Shown here piece after piece: positions 10,836 to 19,923 of a stretch of DNA of 35,207 nucleotides (positions are counted from its first letter, which is position 1; each line of letters begins with the position of its first letter). The DNA lies in contig VGHJ01000029.1 of assembly GCA_016868295.1 (NCBI GenBank), positions 1 to 35,207 on the forward strand, written 5' to 3'. The position numbers were made by a program, and so were the translations under genes. The DNA comes from Betaproteobacteria bacterium (GTDB lineage: Bacteria; Pseudomonadota; Gammaproteobacteria; Burkholderiales; Rhodocyclaceae). The notes beneath the pieces are model-generated. The model made no database searches. It was given only the letters and a program-made list of their open reading frames with translations, and was not told the origin of the DNA.

Positions 10836-10883
10836 TCAGGAATTGATCCGGGAGAGGCCATTCACATTCACCTAGGGGGAACC

Positions 10884-11978
10884 ATGAGCATCGCCGAACT
10901 CGCACCATCCTATATTCGCGCCATCTCGCCCTACCAGCCGGGCAAGCCGATTACCCAACTGGCGCGCGAGATGGGCCTTCCCGTCGACAAGATCGTCAAG
11001 CTGGCCTCGAACGAGAACCCCCTCGGCATGAGTCCGCGCGCCCGTGCCGCCATGCAGGCGGCCATGGGCGGCCTCGAGCGCTATCCCGACCAGTTCGACC
11101 TGACCGCGGCGCTCGCCGAGCGGCTCGGCGTCGGCATGGACCAGATCGTGCTGGGCAACGGCTCGAACGACGTGCTCGACCTCGCCGCCCGCGTCTTCCT
11201 CGCGCCGGGCCGTTCCTCGGTGTTCTCGAAGCACGCCTTTGCCGTCTACCCGCTGGCGACCATGTCGGCCGGCGGCGAGTGCATCGTCGTGCCGGCGAAG
11301 CACTACGGCCACGACCTCGACGCCATGCGCGCGGCCATCCGCCCCGACACCCGCATCGTCTGGGTGGCCAACCCGAACAACCCGACCGGCAACTTCCTGC
11401 CCGGCGCCCAGGTGAAGGCATTCCTGCAGCAGGTGCCGAAGGACGTGGTGGTGGTGCTCGACGAGGCCTACAACGAGTACCTGCCGCCGGCCGACCGCGT
11501 CGACACCCTGGCCTGGGTGAAGGAATTCCCCAACCTCGTCATCACGCGCACCTTCTCGAAGATCCACGGCCTCGCCGGACTGCGCGTCGGCTATGCCGTC
11601 ACCACGGCCGAGATCGCCGACCTGATGCACCGCGTGCGCCAGCCCTTCAACGTGAACAACCTGGCGCTGGCCGGCGCCATTGCCGCGCTCGACGACCATG
11701 CCTTCATCGCCGAGAGCTACGACAACAACCGGCGCGGCATGGAGCAGATCGTGGCGGGCCTGAAGCGCTGCGGCCTCGAGCACATCCCCTCGCACGGCAA
11801 CTTCGTCACCTTCAAGGCGGGTGACGCGGCGAAGGTGAACCAGGCGCTGCTCAAGCAGGGCGTCATCGTGCGGCCGATCGGCGGCTACGCGCTGCCCGAG
11901 CACCTGCGCGTCACCATCGGCCTGGAAAGCGAGAACACGCGCTTTCTCGAGGCCCTGGACAAGGCGCTGGCCGGGTAA
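10884..11978 (+). CDS. hisC: histidinol-phosphate aminotransferase
   Basis: PLP enzyme of fold type I, 364 residues. It transfers the amino group to imidazole acetol phosphate; members of this subfamily beside tyrA and aroA often also act on aromatic keto acids, which would fit this operon. Seen: ASNENPLGMSP (41-51), NPNNPTGN (163-170), DEAYNEY (193-199), PLP Lys226 in TRTFSKIHGLAGLRVGYA. The ATG at 10884 has a good Shine-Dalgarno (AGGGGGA). The frame is open far upstream, overlapping pheA, but without homology. It ends four bases before tyrA. A second hisC copy in the genome's his operon would be expected and cannot be checked here. Confidence 0.93.
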   Translation: MSIAELAPSYIRAISPYQPGKPITQLAREMGLPVDKIVKLASNENPLGMSPRARAAMQAAMGGLERYPDQFDLTAALAERLGVGMDQIVLGNGSNDVLDLAARVFLAPGRSSVFSKHAFAVYPLATMSAGGECIVVPAKHYGHDLDAMRAAIRPDTRIVWVANPNNPTGNFLPGAQVKAFLQQVPKDVVVVLDEAYNEYLPPADRVDTLAWVKEFPNLVITRTFSKIHGLAGLRVGYAVTTAEIADLMHRVRQPFNVNNLALAGAIAALDDHAFIAESYDNNRRGMEQIVAGLKRCGLEHIPSHGNFVTFKAGDAAKVNQALLKQGVIVRPIGGYALPEHLRVTIGLESENTRFLEALDKALAG

Positions 11979-11982
11979 TTCC

Positions 11983-12861
11983 GTGGGTTTCCGCCTCGGC
12001 AAGATCGTCATCGTTGGCGTCGGCCTCATCGGCGGCTCCTTCGCCCTGGCCCTGAAAAAGGCCGGCGTGGCGGGCGAGGTGGTCGGCGTCGGCCGCAGCC
12101 AGGCCACGCTCGACGAGGCGCTGCGCCTGGGGCTGATCGACCGCGTCGGTGCCTGCGATGCGGCCACCCTGAAGGATGCCGATCTCGTCCTGCTTGCCAC
12201 GCCCGTCGGCCAGATGCCGGCGCTGATGCAGGCCATGGCGCCGCATCTCGGGCCGCAGACGGCCGTCACCGACGGCGGCAGCACCAAGGGCGACGTCGTC
12301 GCCGCAGTCCGCCAGTATTTGCCCAAGCACCTTTCGCATTTCGTGCCGGCCCACCCCATCGCCGGGGCGGAGAACAGCGGCGCCGCCGCGGCGAAGGCCG
12401 ATCTCTACGTCGAGCGCAAGGTGGTGCTGACGCCGCTGCCGGAAAATGTACCCGAGGCGGTCGAGCGCGTGCGCGCCGCCTGGGCGGCCTGCGGCGCCAC
12501 GGTGCACGAGATGGCGCCGGCACGGCACGACCGGGTCTTCGCCGCGGTGAGCCACCTGCCGCACCTGCTCTCCTTCGCCCTGGTGCATGATCTCGCCCGG
12601 CGCGAGAACCGCGAGGAATTCTTCCGCTTCGCCGCCAGCGGCTTCCGCGACTTCACGCGCATCGCCGCCAGCCATCCCGAGATGTGGCGCGACATCTGCA
12701 TTGCCAACAAGGCGGCGCTGCTCGGCGAACTGGAGCAGTACCAGCGCCAGTTGGACGAGTTGCGCCAGGCGCTCATCCAGGGCGACGCCGCCGCGCTGGA
12801 AGCCGTCTTCGACGAGGCGCGCACCGTGCGGCGCGCCTGGGCCGAGGGCAAGCTGTCCTGA
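11983..12861 (+). CDS. tyrA: prephenate dehydrogenase
   Basis: Oxidises prephenate (or arogenate) for tyrosine synthesis. 292 residues beginning at GTG: Rossmann motif GVGLIG at 12-17, [26 protein letters not shown], and the conserved [10 protein letters not shown] in the prephenate site. It lacks a fused chorismate mutase and an ACT domain, so it is the short stand-alone form. It starts four bases behind hisC, and its TGA shares a base with the next ATG (TGATG). Whether NAD or NADP is used cannot be told safely. Confidence 0.93.
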   Translation: MGFRLGKIVIVGVGLIGGSFALALKKAGVAGEVVGVGRSQATLDEALRLGLIDRVGACDAATLKDADLVLLATPVGQMPALMQAMAPHLGPQTAVTDGGSTKGDVVAAVRQYLPKHLSHFVPAHPIAGAENSGAAAAKADLYVERKVVLTPLPENVPEAVERVRAAWAACGATVHEMAPARHDRVFAAVSHLPHLLSFALVHDLARRENREEFFRFAASGFRDFTRIAASHPEMWRDICIANKAALLGELEQYQRQLDELRQALIQGDAAALEAVFDEARTVRRAWAEGKLS

Positions 12862-14813
12862 TGGAATACCTCGATCTCGCGCCGGCCGCTCATGCCGCGG
12901 GCACGGTGCGGCTGCCCGGCTCGAAGAGCCTCTCCAACCGCTTCCTGCTGCTCGCCGCCCTGGCCGAGGGCGTGACCGACATCCGCGATCTGCTCGCCTC
13001 CGACGACGTCGAGCGCATGCTCGGGGCCCTGAAGGCGCTCGGCATCGACTGGCGGCGCGGGGAGGGCAACGATTTCGTCGTGCGCGGCGCGGCAGGCGCC
13101 TTTCCGGTCAAGCAGGCCGAATTGTTCCTCGGCAATGCCGGCACGGCCTTCCGTCCGCTCACGGCGGCGCTGGCGCTCTCCAACGGCCACTATCGTCTGT
13201 CGGGCGTGCCGCGCATGCACGAGCGGCCGATCGGCGACCTCGTCGACGCCCTGCGCCGGATGGGCGCCGACATCCGCCACCTCGGCAACGAGGGTTTCCC
13301 GCCGCTGGAGATCCGCCCGGCGCCGATCCGCGCCGGCGGCCGAGTGACGGTGCGCGGCGAGGCCTCCAGCCAATTCCTCACCGCGCTCCTGATGGCGCTG
13401 CCGCTGACCGGCGCCGGCGCGACGGTGGAGGTGGCCGGCGAACTCATCTCGAAGCCCTACATCGACATCACGCTCAACCTGATGGCGCGCTTCGGCGTGG
13501 CCGTCGAGCGGGACGGCTGGCGCGCATTCCGCATCCCGGCCGGGGCGCGCTACCGCAGCCCGGGCACGGTGTTCGTCGAGGGCGATGCTTCCGCCGCCTC
13601 GTATTTCCTCGCCGCCGGGGCGATCGCCGGCGGTCCGGTGCGCGTCGAAGGCGTCGGGCGCGACAGCATCCAGGGCGACGTGCGTTTCGCCGAGGCGCTC
13701 GCCGCCATGGGCGCGCGCATCGACATGGGACCGAACTGGATCGAGGCGCGCGCGCCTGCGGGTGAGCGCCTGCGGGCCATCGAACTCGACTGCAACCACA
13801 TTCCGGACGCCGCCATGACCCTGGCGGTGGCGGCGCTGTTCGCCGAGGGCACGACTCGGCTCACCAACATCGCCAGCTGGCGGGTCAAGGAAACCGACCG
13901 CATCGCCGCCATGGCCGCCGAGCTGCGCAAGCTGGGCGCGACGGTGGAGGAGGGGGCGGATTTCATCGCCGTGTCGGGGAGACTGACTTTTCGGCCGGGC
14001 GTGGCCATCGACACCTACGACGACCATCGCATGGCGATGTGCTTCTCGCTCGCCTGCCTGGGCGGCGTGCCGGTGCGCATCAACGACCCGCAGTGCGTGA
14101 ACAAGACCTTCCCGGACTACTTCGAGCGCTTTTCCGGGCTGGTGGCGCCGGTGATCGCCATCGATGGCCCTTCGGCCTCGGGCAAGGGCACGGTGGCGGC
14201 CCTCGTGGCGGAAAGGCTGGGTTTTCACTATCTCGACAGCGGCGCCCTTTACCGTCTGGTGGCGCTGGCGGCCATCCGTGCCGGCGTGTCGCTGGAGGAC
14301 GGCGCGGCCCTGGCGCGCATCGCCGAGACCCTGCCGGCGCGTTTCGAAGGAGGCCGCATCCTGCTCGATGGCACGGATGCGACCGAGGCCATCCGCAGCG
14401 AGGCATGCTCTGCCGGATCCTCCAAGGTGGCCGCCTTCCCGGCCGTGCGGGCGGCCCTGCTCGACCGCCAGCGGGCCTACCGCCAGGCCCCGGGACTGGT
14501 CGCCGAGGGGCGCGACATGGGCTCGGTGGTCTTCCCCGGTGCCGCCCTCAAGGTATTCCTCACGGCGACGGCCGAAGCGCGCGCGGACCGGCGCTATAAA
14601 CAGTTGATCGACAAAGGAATGTCTGTTAGCATTGACACCCTTTTGCAGGATCTTCGCGAACGCGATGCGCGCGACAGCGCGCGGGCGGTCGCTCCCCTGC
14701 AGAAATGCGCGGATGCCGAACTGCTCGACACTACGGCCATGACGGTCGCAGAAGCCGTCGCCTGGGTGGTCGAACGGGCCCGGCAAGGTTTGCCGCAAAC
14801 CGCGGCGCCCTGA
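12861..14813 (+). CDS. aroA-cmk: fused 3-phosphoshikimate 1-carboxyvinyltransferase / cytidylate kinase
   Basis: One 650-residue frame joins two enzymes. Residues 1 to about 428 are EPSP synthase (shikimate pathway): [10 protein letters not shown] at 18-27, [26 protein letters not shown], the catalytic Asp in [17 protein letters not shown], and the C-terminal [11 protein letters not shown]. Residues from about 429 are CMP/dCMP kinase: [15 protein letters not shown]-loop at 431-444, [22 protein letters not shown], and [13 protein letters not shown]. No linker separates them: the usual stop and start codons are simply missing. I see no frame break. Fusions of this kind are known from some betaproteobacteria. 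The ATG overlaps the tyrA stop; an open frame upstream inside tyrA has no homology. Stand-alone aroA and cmk are adjacent in most relatives. Confidence 0.93.
   Translation: MEYLDLAPAAHAAGTVRLPGSKSLSNRFLLLAALAEGVTDIRDLLASDDVERMLGALKALGIDWRRGEGNDFVVRGAAGAFPVKQAELFLGNAGTAFRPLTAALALSNGHYRLSGVPRMHERPIGDLVDALRRMGADIRHLGNEGFPPLEIRPAPIRAGGRVTVRGEASSQFLTALLMALPLTGAGATVEVAGELISKPYIDITLNLMARFGVAVERDGWRAFRIPAGARYRSPGTVFVEGDASAASYFLAAGAIAGGPVRVEGVGRDSIQGDVRFAEALAAMGARIDMGPNWIEARAPAGERLRAIELDCNHIPDAAMTLAVAALFAEGTTRLTNIASWRVKETDRIAAMAAELRKLGATVEEGADFIAVSGRLTFRPGVAIDTYDDHRMAMCFSLACLGGVPVRINDPQCVNKTFPDYFERFSGLVAPVIAIDGPSASGKGTVAALVAERLGFHYLDSGALYRLVALAAIRAGVSLEDGAALARIAETLPARFEGGRILLDGTDATEAIRSEACSAGSSKVAAFPAVRAALLDRQRAYRQAPGLVAEGRDMGSVVFPGAALKVFLTATAEARADRRYKQLIDKGMSVSIDTLLQDLRERDARDSARAVAPLQKCADAELLDTTAMTVAEAVAWVVERARQGLPQTAAP
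13982..13990 (+). other. CTGACTTTT motif, copy 3
   Basis: Inside aroA, preceded by AGA (AGACTGACTTTTC). It encodes Leu-Thr-Phe with the rare-looking codons ACT and TTT in a gene that otherwise prefers ACC and TTC. Confidence 0.5.
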
Positions 14814-14878
14814 AGGGGGTGTCGCGGGCAAAGGTGCCTCGAAGCGCTTGGGCTTCGCGGTTGTGTTCAACTGACACG

Positions 14879-14909
14879 CCGACCGATTTCGGCCGGCTTT
14901 GGTTTTTTT
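14879..14909 (+). promoter_or_regulatory. hairpin plus T-run in the rpsA leader
   Basis: CCGACCG (14879-14885), loop ATTT and CGGCCGG (14890-14896) form a 7-bp stem with one A-C mismatch, followed by CTTTGGTTTTTTT. It ends 11 bases before the rpsA ATG. It could be a weak terminator/attenuator after aroA-cmk or part of the translational control region of rpsA. Confidence 0.5.
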
Positions 14910-14919
14910 CCAACAACTT

Positions 14920-16632
14920 ATGTCCATTGCAACTGCCACCCCGGCCGCCGGCCTGGAAAGTTTCGCTTCCCTCTTCGAAGAAAGCCTGTCCCGCCAGGAG
15001 ATGCGCGCGGGTGAAGTGATCACCGCGGAAGTCGTCCGCATCGACCAGAACTTCGTCGTCGTCAATGCCGGCCTCAAGTCGGAGAGCTTCATCGCGATCG
15101 ACGAATTCCGCAACGACCGCGGCGAGGTCGAAGTCAAGCCCGGCGACTACGTCAGCGTCGCCATCGAGATGCTCGAGGACGGCTACGGCGAGACCCGCCT
15201 GTCGCGCGAGAAGGCCAAGCGCATCGCCGCCTGGAACGACCTAGAGAAGGCCCTCAACGAGGGCGCCCTGGTCAAGGGCGTCATCAACGGCAAGGTGAAG
15301 GGCGGCCTCACCGTCATGACCAACGGCATCCGCGCCTTCCTGCCCGGCTCGCTGGTCGACGTGCGCCCGGTCAAGGACACCACGCCGTACGAGAACAAGG
15401 AATTCGAATTCAAGGTCATCAAGCTCGACCGCAAGCGCAACAACGTCGTCGTCTCGCGACGCGCCGTGCTCGAGGCCTCCGCCGGCGAGGAGCGCGAGGC
15501 GCTGCTCGCCAACCTGAAGGAAGGCACCGTCGTCAAGGGCATCGTCAAGAACATCACCGACTACGGTGCGTTCGTTGATCTGGGCGGCATCGACGGCCTG
15601 CTGCACATCACCGACCTGGCCTGGCGCCGCGTGCGCCACCCCTCCGAAGTGCTCAACGTGGGCGACGAGGTGCAGGCCAAGGTGCTCAAGTTCGACCAGG
15701 AGAAGAACCGCGTCTCCCTCGGCCTCAAGCAGCTCGGCGAGGACCCGTGGGTCGGCATCTCGCGCCGCTACCCGCAGGGCACGCGCCTCTTCGGCAAGGT
15801 CACCAACCTCACCGACTACGGCGCCTTCGTCGAGGTCGAGCAGGGCATCGAGGGCCTGGTGCACGTCTCCGAAATGGACTGGACCAACAAGAACGTGCAT
15901 CCCTCCAAGGTCGTCCAGCTGGGCGACGAGGTCGAGGTGATGATCCTCGAGATCGACGAGGACCGCCGCCGCATCTCGCTCGGCATGAAGCAGTGCATGC
16001 CGAACCCGTGGGACGAGTTCGCCATGAACCACAAGAAGGGCGACAAGGTGCGCGGCCAGATCAAGTCGATCACCGACTTCGGCATCTTCATCGGCCTGCC
16101 CGGCAACATCGACGGCCTGGTGCACCTCTCCGATCTGTCCTGGTCGACGCCCGGCGAGGAGGCCGTGCGCAACTTCAAGAAGGGCGACGAGGTCGAGGCC
16201 GTCGTGCTCGCCATCGACGTCGAGCGCGAGCGCATCTCGCTCGGCATCAAGCAGCTCGAGGGCGACCCGTTCACCAACTTCATCGCCACCCACGACAAGA
16301 ACAGCGTCGTGCGCGGCACGGTGAAGAGCGTGGATGCCAAGGGCGCCGTGGTGCAGTTGTCCGACGACATCGAGGGCTACCTGCGCGCCTCCGAGGCCGC
16401 GCGCGAGCGCGTCGAGGACCTGCGCACGATGCTCAAGGAAGGCGACGCCCTGGACGCCATGATCATCAACGTGGACCGCAAGTCGCGCTCGATCAACCTG
16501 TCGATCAAGGCCAAGGACCAGGCCGAGCAGAATGAGGCCATGCAGAAGCTGCAGAGCGAATCGTCCGCCTCGAGCGGCACGACCAACCTCGGCGCCCTGC
16601 TCAAGGCCAAACTCGGCAATCCCCAGCAATAA
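14920..16632 (+). CDS. rpsA: 30S ribosomal protein S1
   Basis: S1 helps the ribosome bind and unfold mRNA. The 570-residue protein has six S1 repeats; recurrent [43 protein letters not shown] and [22 protein letters not shown] mark repeats 3-5, with two degenerate ones at the N-terminus, as in gammaproteobacterial S1. I chose ATG 14920 ([22 protein letters not shown]) over an in-frame start seven codons earlier. As in E. coli rpsA there is no Shine-Dalgarno; the leader is pyrimidine-rich with a hairpin, which fits autogenous control, though this is inference. Followed directly by ihfB, the usual partner. Confidence 0.98.
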   Translation: MSIATATPAAGLESFASLFEESLSRQEMRAGEVITAEVVRIDQNFVVVNAGLKSESFIAIDEFRNDRGEVEVKPGDYVSVAIEMLEDGYGETRLSREKAKRIAAWNDLEKALNEGALVKGVINGKVKGGLTVMTNGIRAFLPGSLVDVRPVKDTTPYENKEFEFKVIKLDRKRNNVVVSRRAVLEASAGEEREALLANLKEGTVVKGIVKNITDYGAFVDLGGIDGLLHITDLAWRRVRHPSEVLNVGDEVQAKVLKFDQEKNRVSLGLKQLGEDPWVGISRRYPQGTRLFGKVTNLTDYGAFVEVEQGIEGLVHVSEMDWTNKNVHPSKVVQLGDEVEVMILEIDEDRRRISLGMKQCMPNPWDEFAMNHKKGDKVRGQIKSITDFGIFIGLPGNIDGLVHLSDLSWSTPGEEAVRNFKKGDEVEAVVLAIDVERERISLGIKQLEGDPFTNFIATHDKNSVVRGTVKSVDAKGAVVQLSDDIEGYLRASEAARERVEDLRTMLKEGDALDAMIINVDRKSRSINLSIKAKDQAEQNEAMQKLQSESSASSGTTNLGALLKAKLGNPQQ

Positions 16633-16647
16633 ACCATGCAGGCGAAC

Positions 16648-16932
16648 ATGACCAAGTCGGAACTCATCGCGAGACTGGCGGGGCGCTTTCCCCAGCTGGT
16701 CGCCAAGGATGCCGATTACGCGGTCAAGATGATTCTCGATGCCATGACCGCCGCGCTCACGCGCGGTGATCGCATCGAGATTCGCGGCTTCGGCAGCTTC
16801 GCGCTGAACTACAGGCCGCCGCGTACCGGACGCAACCCGAAATCTGGCGAGAAGGTGCAGGTGCCCGAGAAGTACGTGCCGCATTTCAAGGCGGGCAAGG
16901 AACTGCGCGAACGCGTCGACCAGGTCGAGTAA
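16648..16932 (+). CDS. ihfB: integration host factor subunit beta
   Basis: IHF-beta pairs with IHF-alpha to bend DNA at specific sites. The 94-residue form starts [17 protein letters not shown]; the DNA-binding arm [15 protein letters not shown] and the C-terminal [14 protein letters not shown] are typical of the family. An ATG four codons earlier (16636) gives 98 residues; neither has a strong Shine-Dalgarno, and I prefer the later one from family length. It follows rpsA by a few bases and is closed by a strong terminator. Confidence 0.95.
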   Translation: MTKSELIARLAGRFPQLVAKDADYAVKMILDAMTAALTRGDRIEIRGFGSFALNYRPPRTGRNPKSGEKVQVPEKYVPHFKAGKELRERVDQVE

Positions 16933-16963
16933 CGCCGCGATTGCATCGGAAATCACGGAGGAT

Positions 16964-16997
16964 GGGGCGGCGTCGGGCGATGCCGCCCCTTTTTCTT
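16964..16997 (+). terminator. rho-independent terminator after ihfB
   Basis: GGGGCGGCGTC (16964-16974), loop GGGC and GATGCCGCCCC (16979-16989) form an 11-bp stem with one G-T pair, followed by TTTTTTCTT. It closes the rpsA-ihfB unit, so lapA probably has its own promoter, which I could not identify. Confidence 0.93.
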
Positions 16998-17005
16998 GAG
17001 CGACA

Positions 17006-17266
17006 ATGAAATACCTGATCTGGCTGCTGCGAGTCATCGTCTTCGTCATGCTGCTCGGCTTCGCCATCAAGAACAGCGGCGGCGTCACGGTGCGCTTCTT
17101 CTTCGACGCCGACTGGCAATTGCCCCTCGTCGCGGTCATGCTGATCTTCTTCGCCGCCGGCGCGGCGGTGGGCGTCACGGCGGCGCTGGGCAGCTACCTG
17201 CGCCAGCGCCGCGAGATCCTCGCCCTGAAGCGGCAGGCCGCGCGCTCCTCGTCCGGAGCGCCATGA
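17006..17266 (+). CDS. lapA: LapA family inner-membrane protein
   Basis: A small protein of 86 residues with two membrane helices (about 4-21 and 40-65) joined by the VRFFFDADWQLPLV segment typical of LapA (DUF1049). In E. coli LapA lies beside LapB in the same operon. LapB with FtsH controls the amount of LpxC and so LPS synthesis; the role of LapA itself is less clear. The tail is basic (RQRREILALKRQ), hence cytoplasmic. lapB follows 28 bases downstream. Confidence 0.88.
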   Translation: MKYLIWLLRVIVFVMLLGFAIKNSGGVTVRFFFDADWQLPLVAVMLIFFAAGAAVGVTAALGSYLRQRREILALKRQAARSSSGAP

Positions 17267-17294
17267 TGGCGCGGCGCGCGCGAAGGGGGCCGGA

Positions 17295-18473
17295 ATGATC
17301 GAATTCGAGCTCTGGTGGCTGCTGGCCGTCCCCCTCTTCTTCGCCCTGGGCTGGATGGCCGCGCGCGTGGACATCCGCCACGTCGTGCGCGAGTCGCGCG
17401 CCCTGCCGAAATCCTATTTCAAGGGGCTCAACTTCCTGCTCAACGAGCAGCCCGACAAGGCCATCGACGCCTTCCTCGAAGCCGCCAAGGTGGATTCGGA
17501 GACGGTCGAACTGCACTTCGCCATCGGCAATCTGTTCCGCCGTCGCGGCGAGACCGATCGCGCCATCCGCATGCACCAGAGCCTGGTCGAGCGCGAGGGG
17601 CTGCGCGAGGACCAGCGCCTGCAGGCGCTGGCCGAGCTGGGGCACGACTTCCTCAAGGCCGGCCTGCTCGACCGCGCCGAGGAAATCTTCCTGCGCCTGC
17701 GCGACACGGCGCGCGACGAGGAGGCGCTCACCTTCCTGCTCGAGATCTACCAGCAGGAGAAGGAATGGCGCAAGGCGATCGGCATCGCCCGGCAGCTGCC
17801 CGACCATTCCGGACACCTGTGGCAGAAGGAAATCGCCAACTTCTACTGCGAGCTGGCCTCGGCCGAGATCAACAACTCGCGTCCCCAGGAGGCGCTCGGC
17901 CTGCTCGAGGAGGCGCTGGCGACGCACCGCAAGTCGGTGCGGGCGACCATGCTCCTCGGCGACCTGCATGCCGTGGGCGGCGATCATGAGGCGGCGATCG
18001 AGGCCTGGAAGCGCATCGAGCAGCAGAATCCCGTCTATCTCTCTCTGGTGGCGGCCAAGCTGATGGAGGCCTACCGCAAGCTCGGGCGCAGCCGCGAGGG
18101 CCTGCAGCTCCTGCGCGGTTACCTGGAGCAGCATCCCTCGCTCGACATGCTCGATGCCGCTTTTCAGTGGACGCTGGAGGACGAGAGTCCGGAGGCGGCC
18201 TACCTGCTGGTGCGTGAGGAGCTGCGGCGCAACCCGACCCTGCTCGGCCTCGACAAGCTGCTCGAGGCGCAGGTCCTCGTGGCGCCGCCGGAGCGGCGTG
18301 CCGAGCTGGAACTGACGCGGAACCTGATCCACGGCCATACGCGAAAGGTGGCGCGCTACCGCTGCGACGGTTGCGGCTTCAAGGCGCGGCAGTTCTACTG
18401 GCGCTGCCCGGGGTGCGGCGCGTGGGAGAGCTACCCGCCGAAGCGCACGGAAGAATTCGACCTGACGCCATGA
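17295..18473 (+). CDS. lapB: LPS assembly protein B (TPR and rubredoxin-like domain)
   Basis: 392 residues: one N-terminal membrane helix (about 4-22), TPR repeats over residues 35-340 facing the cytoplasm, and a C-terminal rubredoxin-like metal site with two C-x-x-C pairs (YRCDGCGFKARQFYWRCPGC). In E. coli LapB (YciM) delivers LpxC to FtsH and is itself sensed by YejM/PbgA; it is a control point of LPS synthesis. It opens a run of LPS sugar genes (ugd, rfaE1, hldD), which fits. All metal-binding cysteines are present. The start ATG 17295 follows GGGGGCCGG. Behind it lies repeat element A. Confidence 0.94.
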   Translation: MIEFELWWLLAVPLFFALGWMAARVDIRHVVRESRALPKSYFKGLNFLLNEQPDKAIDAFLEAAKVDSETVELHFAIGNLFRRRGETDRAIRMHQSLVEREGLREDQRLQALAELGHDFLKAGLLDRAEEIFLRLRDTARDEEALTFLLEIYQQEKEWRKAIGIARQLPDHSGHLWQKEIANFYCELASAEINNSRPQEALGLLEEALATHRKSVRATMLLGDLHAVGGDHEAAIEAWKRIEQQNPVYLSLVAAKLMEAYRKLGRSREGLQLLRGYLEQHPSLDMLDAAFQWTLEDESPEAAYLLVREELRRNPTLLGLDKLLEAQVLVAPPERRAELELTRNLIHGHTRKVARYRCDGCGFKARQFYWRCPGCGAWESYPPKRTEEFDLTP

Positions 18474-18485
18474 GCATTTACGCCC

Positions 18486-18595
18486 CCATCCCCCCCGCCC
18501 CCCCTTCCCGAGGAAGGGGGGTGACGGTTGTTCAGCCACGGCGTGGCTTCCGGTTTGTTGACTTGCCGCTCTCTTGGGGCGGCCCGGCGAGAGCG
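18486..18595 (+). repeat. structured dispersed repeat, copy A
   Basis: About 110 bp filling the lapB-ugd gap, matching copy B at 24460-24564. Hairpin 1: CCCCCCTTCC/GGAAGGGGGG (18499-18508 with 18512-18521, loop CGA). Shared GTGACGGTTGTTC follows. Hairpin 2: AGCCAC/GTGGCT (18534-18539 with 18543-18548). Hairpin 3: CGCTCTC/GAGAGCG (18567-18573 with 18589-18595) around the 15-base loop TTGGGGCGGCCCGGC, identical in copy B although the stem arms differ. The last arm ends two bases before the ugd ATG. The element has no coding capacity of its own. It resembles REP-like palindromic elements in style, but I know no named family with this loop. Confidence 0.85.
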
Positions 18596-18597
18596 TC

Positions 18598-19923
18598 ATG
18601 AAGATCACCGTCATCGGCACCGGCTACGTCGGGCTCGTCAGCGGCGCCTGCCTCGCCGAGGTGGGCAACGACGTGCTGTGCCTCGACCTCGATGCGGAGA
18701 AGATCCGCATCCTCAACGCCGGCGGCATGCCCATCCACGAGCCGGGCCTGCAGGAGATGGTCGCGCGCAACCGCGCCGCCGGCCGCCTGCGTTTCGGCAC
18801 CGACGTCGCCGAGGCGGTGGCGCACGGCCTGCTGCAGTTCATCGCCGTCGGCACGCCGCCCGACGAGGACGGCTCGGCGGACCTGCAGTACGTCGTCGCC
18901 GCGGCGCGCTCGATCGGCCGCCACATGGACGGTTACAGGGCGATCGTGGACAAGTCGACCGTGCCGGTCGGCACGGCGGACAAGGTGCGCGCGGCGGTGG
19001 CCGAGGAACTGGCGGCGCGCGGCCTCAAGGCCGAGTTCAGCGTCGTCTCCAATCCGGAGTTCCTCAAGGAGGGTGCCGCGGTGGAGGACTTCATGCGTCC
19101 CGACCGCATCATCGTCGGCGCCGAGGAGGCGCGGGCGATCGACCTGATGCGCCAGCTCTATGCGCCCTTCCAGAGGAGCCACGAGCGCCTGATCGTCATG
19201 GACGTGCGCTCGGCCGAGCTGACCAAGTATGCCGCCAATGCCATGCTGGCCACCCGCATCTCCTTCATGAACGAGCTGGCCAACCTGGCCGAGAAGCTGG
19301 GCGCCGACATCGAGCAGGTGCGCCAGGGCATCGGCGCCGACCCGCGCATCGGCTACCAGTTCCTCTATCCCGGCTGCGGCTACGGCGGTTCCTGCTTTCC
19401 CAAGGACGTGCAGGCGCTCAACCGCACGGCGGCCGAGGCGGGCAGCGCGCTGCGCGTGCTGGCCGCGGTGGAGGCGGCCAACGAACACCAGAAGGGCGTG
19501 CTCGGCCGCAAGATCGTCGCCGCCTTCGGCGAGAACCTCGCCGGGCGCCGCTTCGCCCTGTGGGGCCTCGCCTTCAAGCCCAACACCGACGACATGCGCG
19601 AGGCGCCCAGCCGCACGGTCGTCGCCGACCTCCTGGCGCGCGGCGCCACGGTCTGCGCCTACGACCCCGTGGCGATGAGTGAAGCGCGCCGCGTCTTCGG
19701 CGCCGAGCCGCGCATCGTCTATGCCGCGTCGCCGATGGCTGCGCTCGACGAGGCCGACGCGCTGGTGATCGTCACCGAGTGGAAGGAGTTCAGGAGCCCC
19801 GATTTCGGCGAGATGAAGCGGCGCCTGAAGTCGCCGCGGGTCTTCGACGGCCGCAACCTCTACGACCCGGCGACGCTGCATGCGGCCGGCATCGACTACC
19901 ACGCGATAGGAAGGACGCAATGA
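18598..19923 (+). CDS. ugd: UDP-glucose 6-dehydrogenase
   Basis: Oxidises UDP-glucose to UDP-glucuronate with two NAD+, supplying uronic acid for LPS or exopolysaccharide. 441 residues: N-terminal NAD motif GTGYVG (7-12), [32 protein letters not shown], central helix with [20 protein letters not shown], nucleophile Cys266 in [12 protein letters not shown], and a C-terminal UDP-binding domain with [16 protein letters not shown] chose ATG 18598 because [12 protein letters not shown] is the normal family start; an earlier in-frame ATG at 18574 lies in the loop of repeat A. There is only a weak Shine-Dalgarno (GAGAG), and it lies in a hairpin arm of that repeat. The stop overlaps the next start (ATGA). 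Confidence 0.96.
   Translation: MKITVIGTGYVGLVSGACLAEVGNDVLCLDLDAEKIRILNAGGMPIHEPGLQEMVARNRAAGRLRFGTDVAEAVAHGLLQFIAVGTPPDEDGSADLQYVVAAARSIGRHMDGYRAIVDKSTVPVGTADKVRAAVAEELAARGLKAEFSVVSNPEFLKEGAAVEDFMRPDRIIVGAEEARAIDLMRQLYAPFQRSHERLIVMDVRSAELTKYAANAMLATRISFMNELANLAEKLGADIEQVRQGIGADPRIGYQFLYPGCGYGGSCFPKDVQALNRTAAEAGSALRVLAAVEAANEHQKGVLGRKIVAAFGENLAGRRFALWGLAFKPNTDDMREAPSRTVVADLLARGATVCAYDPVAMSEARRVFGAEPRIVYAASPMAALDEADALVIVTEWKEFRSPDFGEMKRRLKSPRVFDGRNLYDPATLHAAGIDYHAIGRTQ

Noticed and set aside
10341-10883. Upstream extension of the hisC frame over pheA
   Set aside because: The extension is Arg-rich out-of-frame translation of pheA; homology and a good Shine-Dalgarno place the start at 10884.
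14814-14878. GAAGGGGGTG string behind aroA-cmk, resembling the GGAAGGGGGTGAC of the dispersed repeat
   Set aside because: Only about ten bases match; hairpins 2 and 3 and the conserved 15-base loop are absent.
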